A stretch of DNA of 64,000 bases from Herbaspirillum sp. AP02 (GCF_015767275.1 NZ_JADWMY010000002.1:310001-374000), one strand, 5' to 3'. Shown: positions 56,576 to 63,908, numbered from the stretch's first letter. A program made the numbers and translations. Notes: generated from the sequence alone by a model not told the origin.

Positions 56576-57391
56576 TTATTTCTCCGAATTCGGCTTGCCG
56601 AAGATGTCTTTGGCACGATTCAGATGATTTCTAACTGTGTCATCATCAATCGACATCCCTAACTTTTGCAGGTCTTCTGATATCTCTTTGGCGATGGAAC
56701 TTCTTTTGGCGTCTGGGTCGTAGGCATACCCTTTGATTGCCATCCCCAAGATTATTTTAAGCAAGGTTTCTCGCTCCCTGTTTCCTAGTGGCTTCGACGT
56801 GGGATGAGGCGCGGAACTCGCCGTTTGAGTTTGAGTAGCTATACCTGGCTCTACAGAAACTTCGTTTAGAAATTGTCGAAGCTCATTGGTACGAACCACA
56901 AGCAAAGCTGATCGCGGTAACTCAGAAAGCGAAGGGGTCTCACCCCCGCTGAGATCGGGAAACTCCGTTAGCTGAAAAAAGTTGTAGCCGTCGGAAACAA
57001 CGGTTTCGGTGTATAAGTTATGAGGAAGAGGTGGATATCCGCTCAGTGTGGAGTATTCCTTTATAAGCGAAACCGCGTCTCCACTCATTTGCAGCAGATC
57101 GTAGGGTGTATCGTCTTCCAATTCGAAAATATCTGAGGCCAAGGCGAGTGTTTCTCCCGAGGGAGAATAAAAAATACCCTCGTAATTCTTGTTGGAAGCA
57201 ACCTCTTCGCTTACTAGCTTGTAGGCACGCGCATACTGTCCCACGCCAAAAATCGCCGATAAGCGCAGGCGGGAATCTAGTGCCAAACGAAGCACATCCT
57301 TTTCGAGTATTCGCTCGCCCCATTTCTTCCCTATGTAATCTGCCGCCTCATCAATGCGGAGCCATTGTCGATATTCAATCAGGCGGCTCAT
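56576..57391 (-). CDS. Hypothetical phage regulatory-region protein
   Basis: This 271-residue protein is of unknown function. The N-terminal part (RIDEAADYIGKKWGERILEK) reads like a winged-helix or motif seen in mobile-element proteins. The middle is low-complexity around a QTQTASS linker. The C-terminal ~70 residues (GNRERETLLKIILGMAIKGY, then SIAKEISEDLQKLG and TVRNHLNRA) form a helical module found in several mobile-element proteins. GGAG lies seven bases upstream. It is co-directional with the CI-like gene 36 bp upstream, so it could be in the lysogenic transcript. Confidence 0.65.
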   Translation of the reverse strand: MSRLIEYRQWLRIDEAADYIGKKWGERILEKDVLRLALDSRLRLSAIFGVGQYARAYKLVSEEVASNKNYEGIFYSPSGETLALASDIFELEDDTPYDLLQMSGDAVSLIKEYSTLSGYPPLPHNLYTETVVSDGYNFFQLTEFPDLSGGETPSLSELPRSALLVVRTNELRQFLNEVSVEPGIATQTQTASSAPHPTSKPLGNRERETLLKIILGMAIKGYAYDPDAKRSSIAKEISEDLQKLGMSIDDDTVRNHLNRAKDIFGKPNSEK

Positions 57392-57427
57392 ATGTCAGCT
57401 CCAAGGGGCAAAGCCAGATGTAAAAGC

Positions 57428-57799
57428 TCAATCATTAGGATCTGTGAATGCCTTGAGGAAGTTGATAACCGCGCGCTTTTGGGCCGACGATGCCAGATTG
57501 TCAAATGCCCTGGCGACACGAAGAGCATCTGCCGACAGAGCGTCCTGCGCTTCCGGCCTATTTGCTGTCGATACTTCAGCCTCATCGTGAGGCACATCTA
57601 GCCAGCCCTCATTCATGCCACATGCTTTTTCCATACGCCGCGCGATGGAATTGCCAATATTTCGTTTCGGCACATCTCCCAAAATTTGCCACATGTATGC
57701 GTCGCTCATTTCCAGCTCGCGCGCAAAGTCGGCCCGCGATTCGAAGCGGGAAGCCAATTGGCGAGCATTGGCAAGACGGATTTCGGCGGTAGTTTTCAT
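57428..57799 (-). CDS. Short CI-like phage repressor
   Basis: This 123-residue DNA-binding protein has an N-terminal XRE-type helix-turn-helix (SRADFARELEMSDAYMWQIL) and then GNSIARRMEKACGMNEGWLD, a usual repressor tail. It lacks the C-terminal peptidase (LexA/S24) domain, so SOS-induced self-cleavage is not expected. It is divergent from the Cro-like gene across three operator copies, the lambda immunity layout. No Shine-Dalgarno sequence is seen before the ATG, so the message could be leaderless, as for lambda cI. Confidence 0.82.
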   Translation of the reverse strand: MKTTAEIRLANARQLASRFESRADFARELEMSDAYMWQILGDVPKRNIGNSIARRMEKACGMNEGWLDVPHDEAEVSTANRPEAQDALSADALRVARAFDNLASSAQKRAVINFLKAFTDPND

Positions 57800-57820
57800 G
57801 TTCTAAGGGTAATAAAAGAA

Positions 57821-57875
57821 ATCAAAATGATATACTATCAAAATGATTGATTTAATTAGATCAAATTGATATATT
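57821..57875 (+). promoter_or_regulatory. Right early promoter with three operators
   Basis: Three copies of the operator motif lie at 57821-57831 and 57837-57847 (both ATCAAAATGAT) and 57860-57870 (ATCAAATTGAT). The rightward promoter has -35 TTGATT (57847-57852) and -10 TATATT (57870-57875), spaced 17 bp. One operator ends on the -35 and another ends on the first base of the -10, so repressor bound there would block the promoter. The geometry at the -10 is the same as at the left promoter. Confidence 0.75.
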
Positions 57876-57880
57876 GAGGC

Positions 57881-58090
57881 ATGGACCTCAAAACCTACTT
57901 CCAAACTACCAAGCCGGCTGAGCGAGATGCTCTAGCTGCCCGATGCGAGACCAGTGCCAACTATCTCTACTTGGCGGCGAGAGGAAAGCGCAATGTTGGT
58001 CCCAACTTGGCCAAACGATTGGTCGAAGAAGAGCCTCGCTTGACGCTCCATGAGCTCAGGCCGGACATCTGGCCGCCTCAATCTCATTGA
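57881..58090 (+). CDS. cro: Cro-like antirepressor
   Basis: This 69-residue protein (MDLKTYFQTTKPAERDALAA) has the size and helix pattern of Cro: AARCETSANYLYLAARGKRN forms the HTH, then an LAKRLVEEEP helix. It is the first rightward early gene. GAGG sits one base before the ATG, too close for a normal ribosome-binding site, and the predicted transcription start is about at the ATG, so it may be translated from a leaderless message. Confidence 0.8.
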   Translation: MDLKTYFQTTKPAERDALAARCETSANYLYLAARGKRNVGPNLAKRLVEEEPRLTLHELRPDIWPPQSH

Positions 58091-58096
58091 GGCGCT

Positions 58097-58369
58097 ATGC
58101 TCACCCACACCCCCATCGGCCCACTGCCTAACGGCTCATATGCCGTCGGCTATCCCACACCTGGCTGTTCGGTGATGACTGTCGTATCGACGGGCATGGC
58201 GAAGGAACGCGCCCAGGAAGAGGCTACCCGGCTGAATGCAGCGCAGGAGAAGAGGGCGGCCGCGATTGAGCGCGACCGCCAGTTGCGGATGCGACCGGAG
58301 ACTTTGCGACCGGTTACTGACTACCTTTCCGAGATTGAGCTGGCGGGTGGCGCCGGGGAGGGCGAGTGA
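58097..58369 (+). CDS. Hypothetical phage early protein
   Basis: This 90-residue protein is of unknown function, with a mixed N-terminus (LPNGSYAVGYPTPG) and a charged helix (MAKERAQEEATRLNAAQEKR). Its GAGG ribosome-binding site lies within a 9-bp hairpin (58074-58094, CGCCTCAAT/ATTGAGGCG) that also covers the cro stop codon, so its translation may depend on ribosomes finishing cro. Confidence 0.6.
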   Translation: MLTHTPIGPLPNGSYAVGYPTPGCSVMTVVSTGMAKERAQEEATRLNAAQEKRAAAIERDRQLRMRPETLRPVTDYLSEIELAGGAGEGE

Positions 58370-58659
58370 AGCGCCACAAAATCCGTCCCTCACGCAAGGC
58401 ATCAGCCTATGTGAACCAAATCCTGTATCGCTGGGCTTCGCGGTTGGCGCGCGAGGAATATCTTGCGCAACGATCTCCCGAAGAGATCCAGAGCGCTGAG
58501 GCGTATGCCGCTCAAGAAGCAGAGCGGGAGCGGCGTATACGGGAAAAGGCATCTAGACGGCCCACCCGCATTCGCGCTGAGCAGCATCTGATTGCCTGGC
58601 GTAACCGGACGCAGGCCGCACCGGTCGACCCCGGCTTTTTCAATGACTGGTGGATATGA
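58366..58659 (+). CDS. Hypothetical basic phage protein
   Basis: This 97-residue, arginine-rich and helical protein is of unknown function, with an acidic-basic coil in the middle (SAEAYAAQEAERERRIREK). It starts with GTG overlapping the previous stop (GTGA). Its last 20 bp overlap the convergent gene at 58640-58888. Confidence 0.58.
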   Translation: MKRHKIRPSRKASAYVNQILYRWASRLAREEYLAQRSPEEIQSAEAYAAQEAERERRIREKASRRPTRIRAEQHLIAWRNRTQAAPVDPGFFNDWWI

Positions 58660-58888
58660 GCCGCGCTATTAACGCAGCTAGTTGGAACTCGCGCTCCTCT
58701 AGAACCGCATCGCTGACCTGCTGCGCGGGAGCCATGTCTGCGGCATATCGCAACTGGGAATTCAACTGCTTGAGCAAAGTGTCTTTCTGCTCTGGATTCA
58801 GCAGTTTCCAGGCTGCCTCATTGACTTTTTTGAGAGCGTCGATCTGGCATTCGAGCCGCAGCATGTCGCTCAGTTCTTCGTTTCCCAT
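58640..58888 (-). CDS. Hypothetical leftward phage protein
   Basis: This 82-residue, largely helical protein (MGNEELSDMLRLECQIDALK) is of unknown function. AAGGA lies six bases upstream of the ATG. It is transcribed against the surrounding rightward early genes, which is unusual within an early operon. No motif suggests a role. Confidence 0.58.
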   Translation of the reverse strand: MGNEELSDMLRLECQIDALKKVNEAAWKLLNPEQKDTLLKQLNSQLRYAADMAPAQQVSDAVLEEREFQLAALIARLISTSH

Positions 58889-59055
58889 GCGCGTTCCTTT
58901 CGTGAGCACAGTTGATAGGGGTGAGAGCCTTGATTGTGGCACGACTGCGGACGCGCGCCCTTCAAACGAGGCAGCGGCTGCGCAGCCGCGATGTGGTGAT
59001 ACGAGCCCACCGCATCACGCCTCGACCCTTCAATCAGGCTCGATGAAAGGCTCGT

Positions 59056-59238
59056 ATGCCAACCGCAAAACAGTTTGAAGTGTTCATTGACGATGGAGAA
59101 GTATGGATCGGGCAGAGCGACGATGGCAGCGAAAGACAAGACATCGTCCGGCTTCATCCTGAGCAGATTCCATTGTTGATTAAGTGGCTGGCCCAGGCCG
59201 CAAAGCTAGCAAATTCTTCGGAACCGAAGGCCGGATAA
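59056..59238 (+). CDS. Small hypothetical phage protein
   Basis: This 60-residue acidic protein (MPTAKQFEVFIDDGEVWIGQ) is of unknown function. It has an AAGG ribosome-binding site six bases upstream, and its stop directly abuts the initiator gene start. The DGEVWIGQSDDG segment suggests a small beta structure. Confidence 0.58.
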   Translation: MPTAKQFEVFIDDGEVWIGQSDDGSERQDIVRLHPEQIPLLIKWLAQAAKLANSSEPKAG

Positions 59239-60315
59239 ATGCCGAGAGCACAGAACAGTCCACGGGTCGAAGACGGCTTCACCATGATCGCAAATGAGTT
59301 GCTGGAAGCGATCTTGGCCGGCGGCTTTACCCAGCGAGAGCAGTCCGTAATCCTGTCGGTGATACGCAAAACCTACGGCTACGGCAAGAAGACTGACGAC
59401 ATGTCGGCCAGCCAGATTGCGGCCCTGTGCAACGTGCCGCGCCAGCATGTGGCGACCACCCTAGTTAACCTAGCTGCCCGGAATGTAATTTCGAAGACGC
59501 CAGGCAAATATGGCTCCATCATCGGCGTCCAAAAAAACTACAGAAAATGGATTGGAGCCGACTTTTTCAAATCCGCATTTGCTAGTCCCGATTCAGGACA
59601 GGGGTGTCCTGCTTTGGGACAGGGGGGGTGTCCTGATTCAGGACAGGGGGACGAAGAGCGCGAAAAATCAAGTTTTTCAGCATATAAAGATGGGGCGCCT
59701 TCCTCGGAAGCCGCGCCGGAACTGAATTTTGGTAGTCCTGAATCGGGACAGGGGTGTCCTGAATCAGGACATGTCCCGATTTGGGTAGATACCTGTCCTG
59801 ATTTGGGACAGGTCGCTAGTCCTGATTTGGGACACACAAAAGAAAACCTTCCAAAAGAAAATAAACAAAAGAAAACCTCTTCGTCATCTGGCGATGACGT
59901 GGGGCTCTGCCCGGTCGATTCTTTGGTCAACTTGTACCACGAACTTTTACCGAAAAATCCGAAGGTTTTGCAGGTCACCGAAGCGCGGAAAAAATCGATC
60001 CGTGCGCGATGGACTGAAGCGGCCTCGTTGGAAGCGTCGCCGTTCGGCTACGAGACCAAGACTGCGGGCCTGGAAGCTTGGCGATCGTTCTTCGGGTACT
60101 GCGCCAAGTCAGACTTCCTGACAGGCGGCGTTCCTGGCCGTGATGGCAAGAAGCCTTTCCGTGCCGGCCTCGATTTCCTGTTTTCGCCCAGTGGCTTTGC
60201 CAAGACGCTGGAGGGGACGTACCACGATGGCATTGCACCCGGGAACCCGGCATCTGCCGCGCAGGCTGATGGCGAATCCTGGCGTCGAGATCCACGTTTC
60301 GCAGGTGCCAAATGA
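59239..60315 (+). CDS. Phage O-like replication initiator
   Basis: This 358-residue protein has an N-terminal phage O-type winged-helix domain (about 13-95: GFTMIANELLEAILAGGFTQ, then ASQIAALCNVPRQHVATTLV), expected to bind origin iterons. A low-complexity linker (about 116-200) is rich in GQG and PDSG because it is encoded by the iterons themselves. A lysine/serine-rich segment (about 200-220) is encoded by the A-rich tract. The C-terminal domain (about 220-358) probably contacts the helicase. It overlaps the next gene by 4 bp (ATGA). The layout matches lambda O, whose gene contains the lambda origin. Confidence 0.85.
   Translation: MPRAQNSPRVEDGFTMIANELLEAILAGGFTQREQSVILSVIRKTYGYGKKTDDMSASQIAALCNVPRQHVATTLVNLAARNVISKTPGKYGSIIGVQKNYRKWIGADFFKSAFASPDSGQGCPALGQGGCPDSGQGDEEREKSSFSAYKDGAPSSEAAPELNFGSPESGQGCPESGHVPIWVDTCPDLGQVASPDLGHTKENLPKENKQKKTSSSSGDDVGLCPVDSLVNLYHELLPKNPKVLQVTEARKKSIRARWTEAASLEASPFGYETKTAGLEAWRSFFGYCAKSDFLTGGVPGRDGKKPFRAGLDFLFSPSGFAKTLEGTYHDGIAPGNPASAAQADGESWRRDPRFAGAK
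59585..59882 (+). other. Candidate phage replication origin (iterons + A-rich tract)
   Basis: Eight 16-bp near-palindromic repeats, consensus GTCCTGATTYRGGACA, lie at 59585, 59606, 59630, 59735, 59756, 59773 (right half degenerate), 59795 and 59819. They form clusters of three and five separated by about 90 bp. An A-rich, strand-asymmetric tract with repeated CAAAAGAAAA units (59835-59882) follows and would unwind easily. This is the order of the lambda origin: iterons, then an AT-rich unwinding region, inside the initiator gene. Confidence 0.78.
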
Positions 60316-60719
60316 TCCCGATCCCCAAGGGCGCGCAGCCCATCATCGAAGCCCGCTTGCGCGGGCAGAAGCCTTGCGAATTGATCCTGGTCTCCCTGAT
60401 CGGGCCCGTGGCCGAGGCCAACCACACCGTGTTCGCGAACCCCAACGGGTCCTACGACTGGCGCTGGGTGATCGGGCTGCAGCTGTGCCTCATGGTCAAC
60501 GCACAGACGCGCCGGGCGGCCTGGGACATGCTCTTGGCCATTGGCAAGGACTCTCCAGCCCAGCTCCACGTCTGGAACGTGGACCAGTTCAAGGGTGCGC
60601 GCGTTGTGGTGCTACCCAATCCCGCCGACATCGAAAAGCCCCGGTCCGCCTGGCGCTGGGCGAGGGAGTCCGAACCATGGTCGGACTTCGATAACGAAAA
60701 TTTTGCATGGAGCCCCTGA
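60312..60719 (+). CDS. Hypothetical phage replication-region protein
   Basis: This 135-residue protein is of unknown function, starting MIPIPKGAQPIIEARLRGQK. A beta-rich N-terminal half (CELILVSLIG, WRWVIGLQLC) precedes WNVDQFKGARVVVLPNP and an acidic tail. It overlaps the initiator stop by 4 bp and the helicase start by 1 bp, so it is made together with the replication proteins. It could be an accessory replication factor, but this rests on position only. Confidence 0.65.
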   Translation: MIPIPKGAQPIIEARLRGQKPCELILVSLIGPVAEANHTVFANPNGSYDWRWVIGLQLCLMVNAQTRRAAWDMLLAIGKDSPAQLHVWNVDQFKGARVVVLPNPADIEKPRSAWRWARESEPWSDFDNENFAWSP

Positions 60720-61657
60720 TGCACACCATTCCCGATGACATCGATTTTTCGGCCTACATGGATGAGCCGCCAGCCGAGCACAGGGTGGTGCCGGCTAGCT
60801 CCATGCTGGATGCCGTCATCGATCATTTTTTCAAGCCGGCTGATGCGCCGAAGATCCAGATGGGCTGGCGCAAGACGCATGGCGATTTCGAGTTCCGGCC
60901 TGCCGAGGTGAGCTTGTGGGCTGGCATCAACGGCCACGGAAAAAGCCAGGTGGTGGGGCAGGTAAGCCTGGACCTGATGGATCAGCACCAACGCGTCTGC
61001 ATCGCCTCTCTGGAAATGCCACCGCCCAAGGTGATGGCCCGCATGGCACGACAGGCAGGCGGCCGCCGTGATGTGACCGTCCCCTTCCTGAAGGCATTCC
61101 ATCGCTGGACCGACAACCGCCTGTGGATCTACGACCACGTGGGTAGCAGCGATCCCCGCACTATCCTCGCGGTGATCCGCTATGCGATCGAGAAATTCGG
61201 CGTGCAGCATTTCGTGGTCGACAACCTGGCCAAGGTGATTGCCTTGGAAGACGACTACAACGGCCAGAAAGCTTTCGTGAACAGCCTCTGCACGATCGCG
61301 AAAGATACGGGTGTCCATGTGCACCTGGTGTTGCACGTGAAGAAGGGTGACAGCGAACACAAGATGCCCGGCAAGTTTGCCATCAAGGGTTCGGGAGCCA
61401 TCGCCGATTTGGTCGACAACATTTTTATTGTCTGGCGGAACAAAGCCAAAGAGGATGAGATCCGGAAGGGCAATCACGAAAACGTGGATGCACCGGACTG
61501 CATGGTGAACTTGGAGAAGCAGCGCCACGGCGAGACGGAGGGCTCTTACGGCTTTTGGTTTGATCCGAACTCCATGCAGTACCTGGAATCGCGCCTGGAC
61601 CGGCCAAAGATATACCGCATCGAGCCCGCCCTCACCGCCGCCCAAGTGGAGTTCTGA
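60719..61657 (+). CDS. DnaB-type replicative helicase (RecA fold)
   Basis: This 312-residue ATPase resembles the C-terminal helicase domain of DnaB/T7 gp4. Walker A is GINGHGKS (69-76), the catalytic glutamate lies in ASLEMPPPKV (E100), the Walker B strand is HFVVDNLAKV (D168), and the DNA-binding/arginine-finger block is NLEKQRHGETEG. The DnaB N-terminal primase-interacting domain is missing. The ATG at 60719 has GGAG six bases upstream and overlaps the previous stop (TGATG), so it is preferred to 60707. It supplies the helicase that lambda would take from the host through P. Confidence 0.86.
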   Translation: MHTIPDDIDFSAYMDEPPAEHRVVPASSMLDAVIDHFFKPADAPKIQMGWRKTHGDFEFRPAEVSLWAGINGHGKSQVVGQVSLDLMDQHQRVCIASLEMPPPKVMARMARQAGGRRDVTVPFLKAFHRWTDNRLWIYDHVGSSDPRTILAVIRYAIEKFGVQHFVVDNLAKVIALEDDYNGQKAFVNSLCTIAKDTGVHVHLVLHVKKGDSEHKMPGKFAIKGSGAIADLVDNIFIVWRNKAKEDEIRKGNHENVDAPDCMVNLEKQRHGETEGSYGFWFDPNSMQYLESRLDRPKIYRIEPALTAAQVEF

Positions 61658-61659
61658 CC

Positions 61660-61956
61660 ATGCTCTATCCAGCCAGCCTACCCGCCGACCTGCAGTACTT
61701 GGCCAAGCGCTACGAGTGGAACGCCGAGGACAAGGCCGAGGTGCGCGCCGCCTTCACCGACTGCCCGGAGATGGTCCAATTCTTCACGGTCCTGGCCGCT
61801 GCCCATAGGGCCGGCTATGAGCAGTGCGCCGCCAACGGCTATATCCGGTTGCAGGCATGGTGCCAAGAAGAGGGATTTGGGGATCCGTTTGCGCCTGGGT
61901 TCGATATCAGCGTGCTTCGGCTTCAGATGGAGCAAACCAGCCGAGTGCGGGCATGA
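61660..61956 (+). CDS. Hypothetical phage protein
   Basis: This 98-residue, mainly helical protein (MLYPASLPADLQYLAKRYEW) is of unknown function. It starts 2 bp after the helicase stop. It contains four tryptophan and cysteine-bearing segments (YEQCAANGYIRLQAWCQEEG). It is the last clear rightward gene before a convergent pair. Confidence 0.6.
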   Translation: MLYPASLPADLQYLAKRYEWNAEDKAEVRAAFTDCPEMVQFFTVLAAAHRAGYEQCAANGYIRLQAWCQEEGFGDPFAPGFDISVLRLQMEQTSRVRA

Positions 61957-61971
61957 ACAGCTCGTGGAAAG

Positions 61972-61992
61972 AAAAAGCCCGCTTTCGCGGGC
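61972..61992 (-). terminator. Intrinsic terminator of the leftward gene at 61998
   Basis: Read on the minus strand, stem GCCCGC/GCGGGC with a GAAA tetraloop is followed by five T residues and a pyrimidine tract. Confidence 0.82.
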
Positions 61993-61997
61993 CGGAT

Positions 61998-62267
61998 TTA
62001 AGCTGTGGCGAACGGGTCGCGATTGCTCTCGTACCAATCGAAGCGGGCTTGGCCCGCCGAGGTTACGCGATAGCCAGTCAATACTCCCAATCCCTCCATA
62101 ACGATATATCCGTCGTCTTCCAGAAGTCTCAGGTGATAGTTGATAGTGTCGAATTGACTGTCTTCTGCACCGATCAATCCGTATACGTCTCTCGGACCAA
62201 GGCGTGCGTGATCCGAGTTGACCATAGCGACCAGTATTTTCTGCAGCAGATTCTTGTCTTGCTTCAT
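61998..62267 (-). CDS. DUF2513-like winged-helix protein
   Basis: This 89-residue protein (MKQDKNLLQKILVAMVNSDH) has the alternating pattern of a winged-helix domain: TINYHLRLLEDDGYI is the recognition-helix and turn region, then LTGYRVTSAGQARFDW. The DUF2513 family is widespread in phages and probably regulatory. GGAGG lies seven bases upstream of the ATG. A terminator directly follows, so it is an independent leftward unit. Confidence 0.72.
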   Translation of the reverse strand: MKQDKNLLQKILVAMVNSDHARLGPRDVYGLIGAEDSQFDTINYHLRLLEDDGYIVMEGLGVLTGYRVTSAGQARFDWYESNRDPFATA

Positions 62268-62372
62268 GGAATGCCCTCCGGATGTAGGATTTTTGGACGC
62301 GCGACCATGCGGTTCCTCGCGCACGCGCGCGCGTTTGACGGATTTTATCAGGGCTTGATGGGCAGTCGACTT

Positions 62373-62603
62373 CTACAGCTGAACCCATCCTCCTCGATTC
62401 CTGAAATTGACCTGCGGGTACCGCTTGTAGTAGGTCTTGCAGCAGCTGCACATAAACAGATCTTTCTTTGGGCAATCGGCCTTCAGCACTGCGGTGACCG
62501 CACCTGGATCGTGTTTATATTGCTGCGTCATCGGATAGGTGGGCGCGATGGCAGATTTGGCGTTACGGTAGCGCTGGCAGCAAAAGCGGGCGTCAATAGT
62601 CAT
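62373..62603 (-). CDS. Small cysteine-rich phage protein
   Basis: This 76-residue protein has clustered cysteines (RFCCQRYRN, then KADCPKKDLFMCSCCKTYYK) that could bind zinc. AAGGAG lies six bases before the ATG. The function is unknown. It is a leftward single gene next to the DUF2513-like gene. An alternating CG tract near 62320-62335 lies just beyond its 3' end. Confidence 0.62.
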   Translation of the reverse strand: MTIDARFCCQRYRNAKSAIAPTYPMTQQYKHDPGAVTAVLKADCPKKDLFMCSCCKTYYKRYPQVNFRNRGGWVQL

Positions 62604-62785
62604 GAATTTCTCCTTGTTATGGTTGTTGTTTGGAGCGTCGGAGCTCGGTCGCAGCCGACAGAGGTCAATGTACACCGCCGGCCGCTGATCTCGAAATACT
62701 TTCTTGCATCTCTGCATAGGAACTTGGCCCTGCGCCACCGGCAGCGGCGGCCGACCCCACCGCAGCAGCCGAATGAGGGGTGGAC

Positions 62786-63163
62786 ATGACAGCACCCATC
62801 CCACCTAAGCCCATCACACAGCTGCCACTCGATTTCCCCGGGGCCAGCAGTGACGCTATTCCCACGCCTGTGCCACGGCTGGTAAGGCCGAAGCGAGTGC
62901 TGCCAGCCTATCCCGCCCCCGAGGTCCGCATCGATTGGTTCAGCGTCTTCGCTGACCTGAAGCGCTCCGCCTGGAGCATGTACCGCATCGAAAGCCAGCT
63001 GCACATCCCCAAGACCACGCTGCTGGGCTGGAAGGATGGTGCCGAGCCCAAGCACTTCGACGGTGAGCGCCTCATCCAGCTCTGGACCGATGTCACAGGC
63101 CAGAAGCGCGAGCAGCTGCCCGTGGAGCGGCGCATGCCCTCTGCATTCCAGTCCCGCCGATAG
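62786..63163 (+). CDS. HTH-containing phage protein
   Basis: This 125-residue protein has a proline-rich N-terminus and a C-terminal helix-turn-helix-like segment (MYRIESQLHIPKTTLLGWKD then HFDGERLIQLWTDVTG). It could be a late-gene regulator or a small DNA-binding packaging protein. Position before the portal region fits either. GAGGGG lies five bases upstream of the ATG. A GTG six bases earlier is an alternative. Confidence 0.65.
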   Translation: MTAPIPPKPITQLPLDFPGASSDAIPTPVPRLVRPKRVLPAYPAPEVRIDWFSVFADLKRSAWSMYRIESQLHIPKTTLLGWKDGAEPKHFDGERLIQLWTDVTGQKREQLPVERRMPSAFQSRR

Positions 63164-63236
63164 TCGGGATTCCGACCCCCGGGCCGCCGGATACTCCGGA
63201 CGTTATCACCACCGATCAACGTTCAAGGAGCCCAGT

Positions 63237-63656
63237 ATGGCCAAGACCAACGTCACCAAAGTCCAAGTTCCCGGCGAGGCCGCTGCGCCCGCAGATGACC
63301 AATCCACCGCGCTGGAGCAGGGTGCTGCTGGCGATGATGCTGGCCAGGATGGCGAGCAGATCCAGGCGGCTGACGATCCGGCGGCTGGCAACAGCGAGGG
63401 CGCCGGCGTGGCCGATGCCGATGCGCTGCAGGCCCAATTGGATGCCAAGGATGCCGAGCTGGCCGAGCTGAAGGCAGCGCTGGCCAAAGCTGATGCCACC
63501 AAGAAGCCCGGGCCGTTGCGCCCTGGCCCCGGTGGCCGCAGCGATTTCACCCACGTGAGCGCCAGCCAGATCGACGTCGCGACCTTGAAACGCCCGATCG
63601 AGACCCGCGACGGCTGGCTGGTGCCCGAGAAGATCACCCAGAACGACAAGGGCTGA
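63237..63656 (+). CDS. Acidic alanine-rich phage protein
   Basis: This 139-residue low-complexity protein is rich in A, D, E and Q. The middle forms a coiled-coil (DALQAQLDAKDAELAELKAA), and a conserved-looking C-terminus follows (TLKRPIETRDGWLVPEKITQ). AAGGAG lies six bases upstream of the ATG. It may be a capsid or portal-associated protein, judged from position only. Confidence 0.65.
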   Translation: MAKTNVTKVQVPGEAAAPADDQSTALEQGAAGDDAGQDGEQIQAADDPAAGNSEGAGVADADALQAQLDAKDAELAELKAALAKADATKKPGPLRPGPGGRSDFTHVSASQIDVATLKRPIETRDGWLVPEKITQNDKG

Positions 63657-63659
63657 TCC

Positions 63660-63905
63660 ATGTGCAGCGGAGGGGGCGGCCAAGCCCCGGCACCAACGGT
63701 CGATCCAGCAGCAGAGCGCCAGGCAGCGGCAGATACCGCGCGCCAGGCCAGCAATGCCAAGCTGGCGGCCAACTACAAAGCCCGGCAGGCGCAGACCGTT
63801 CTGGCCAGCGGTGCCGGCAATACCACCAGCGGCGCAGCCAGTACCGGCAGCGGCGCGGCCATGTCCGTGCTTGCCTCGGGCCAGGGCAAACTGGGAGCGT
63901 TCTAA
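63660..63905 (+). CDS. Small glycine/alanine-rich phage protein
   Basis: This 81-residue protein starts MCSGGGGQAPAPTVDPAAER and has an alanine-rich helix and a GAGNTTSGAASTGSGAA segment. Similar short proteins with a Cys-Gly-rich start precede portal genes in podovirus-type prophages. The role is unknown. It lies 3 bp before the portal-like gene. Confidence 0.62.
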   Translation: MCSGGGGQAPAPTVDPAAERQAAADTARQASNAKLAANYKARQAQTVLASGAGNTTSGAASTGSGAAMSVLASGQGKLGAF

Positions 63906-63908
63906 GCC

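Noticed and set aside
59585-59834. Repeats that might be a CRISPR array
   Set aside because: The 16-bp units are palindromic, irregularly spaced and lie within a coding gene. Spacers of uniform length and cas genes are absent.
62318-62336. Alternating CG tract as a structural element
   Set aside because: Short and common in GC-rich DNA; no associated feature supports a function.
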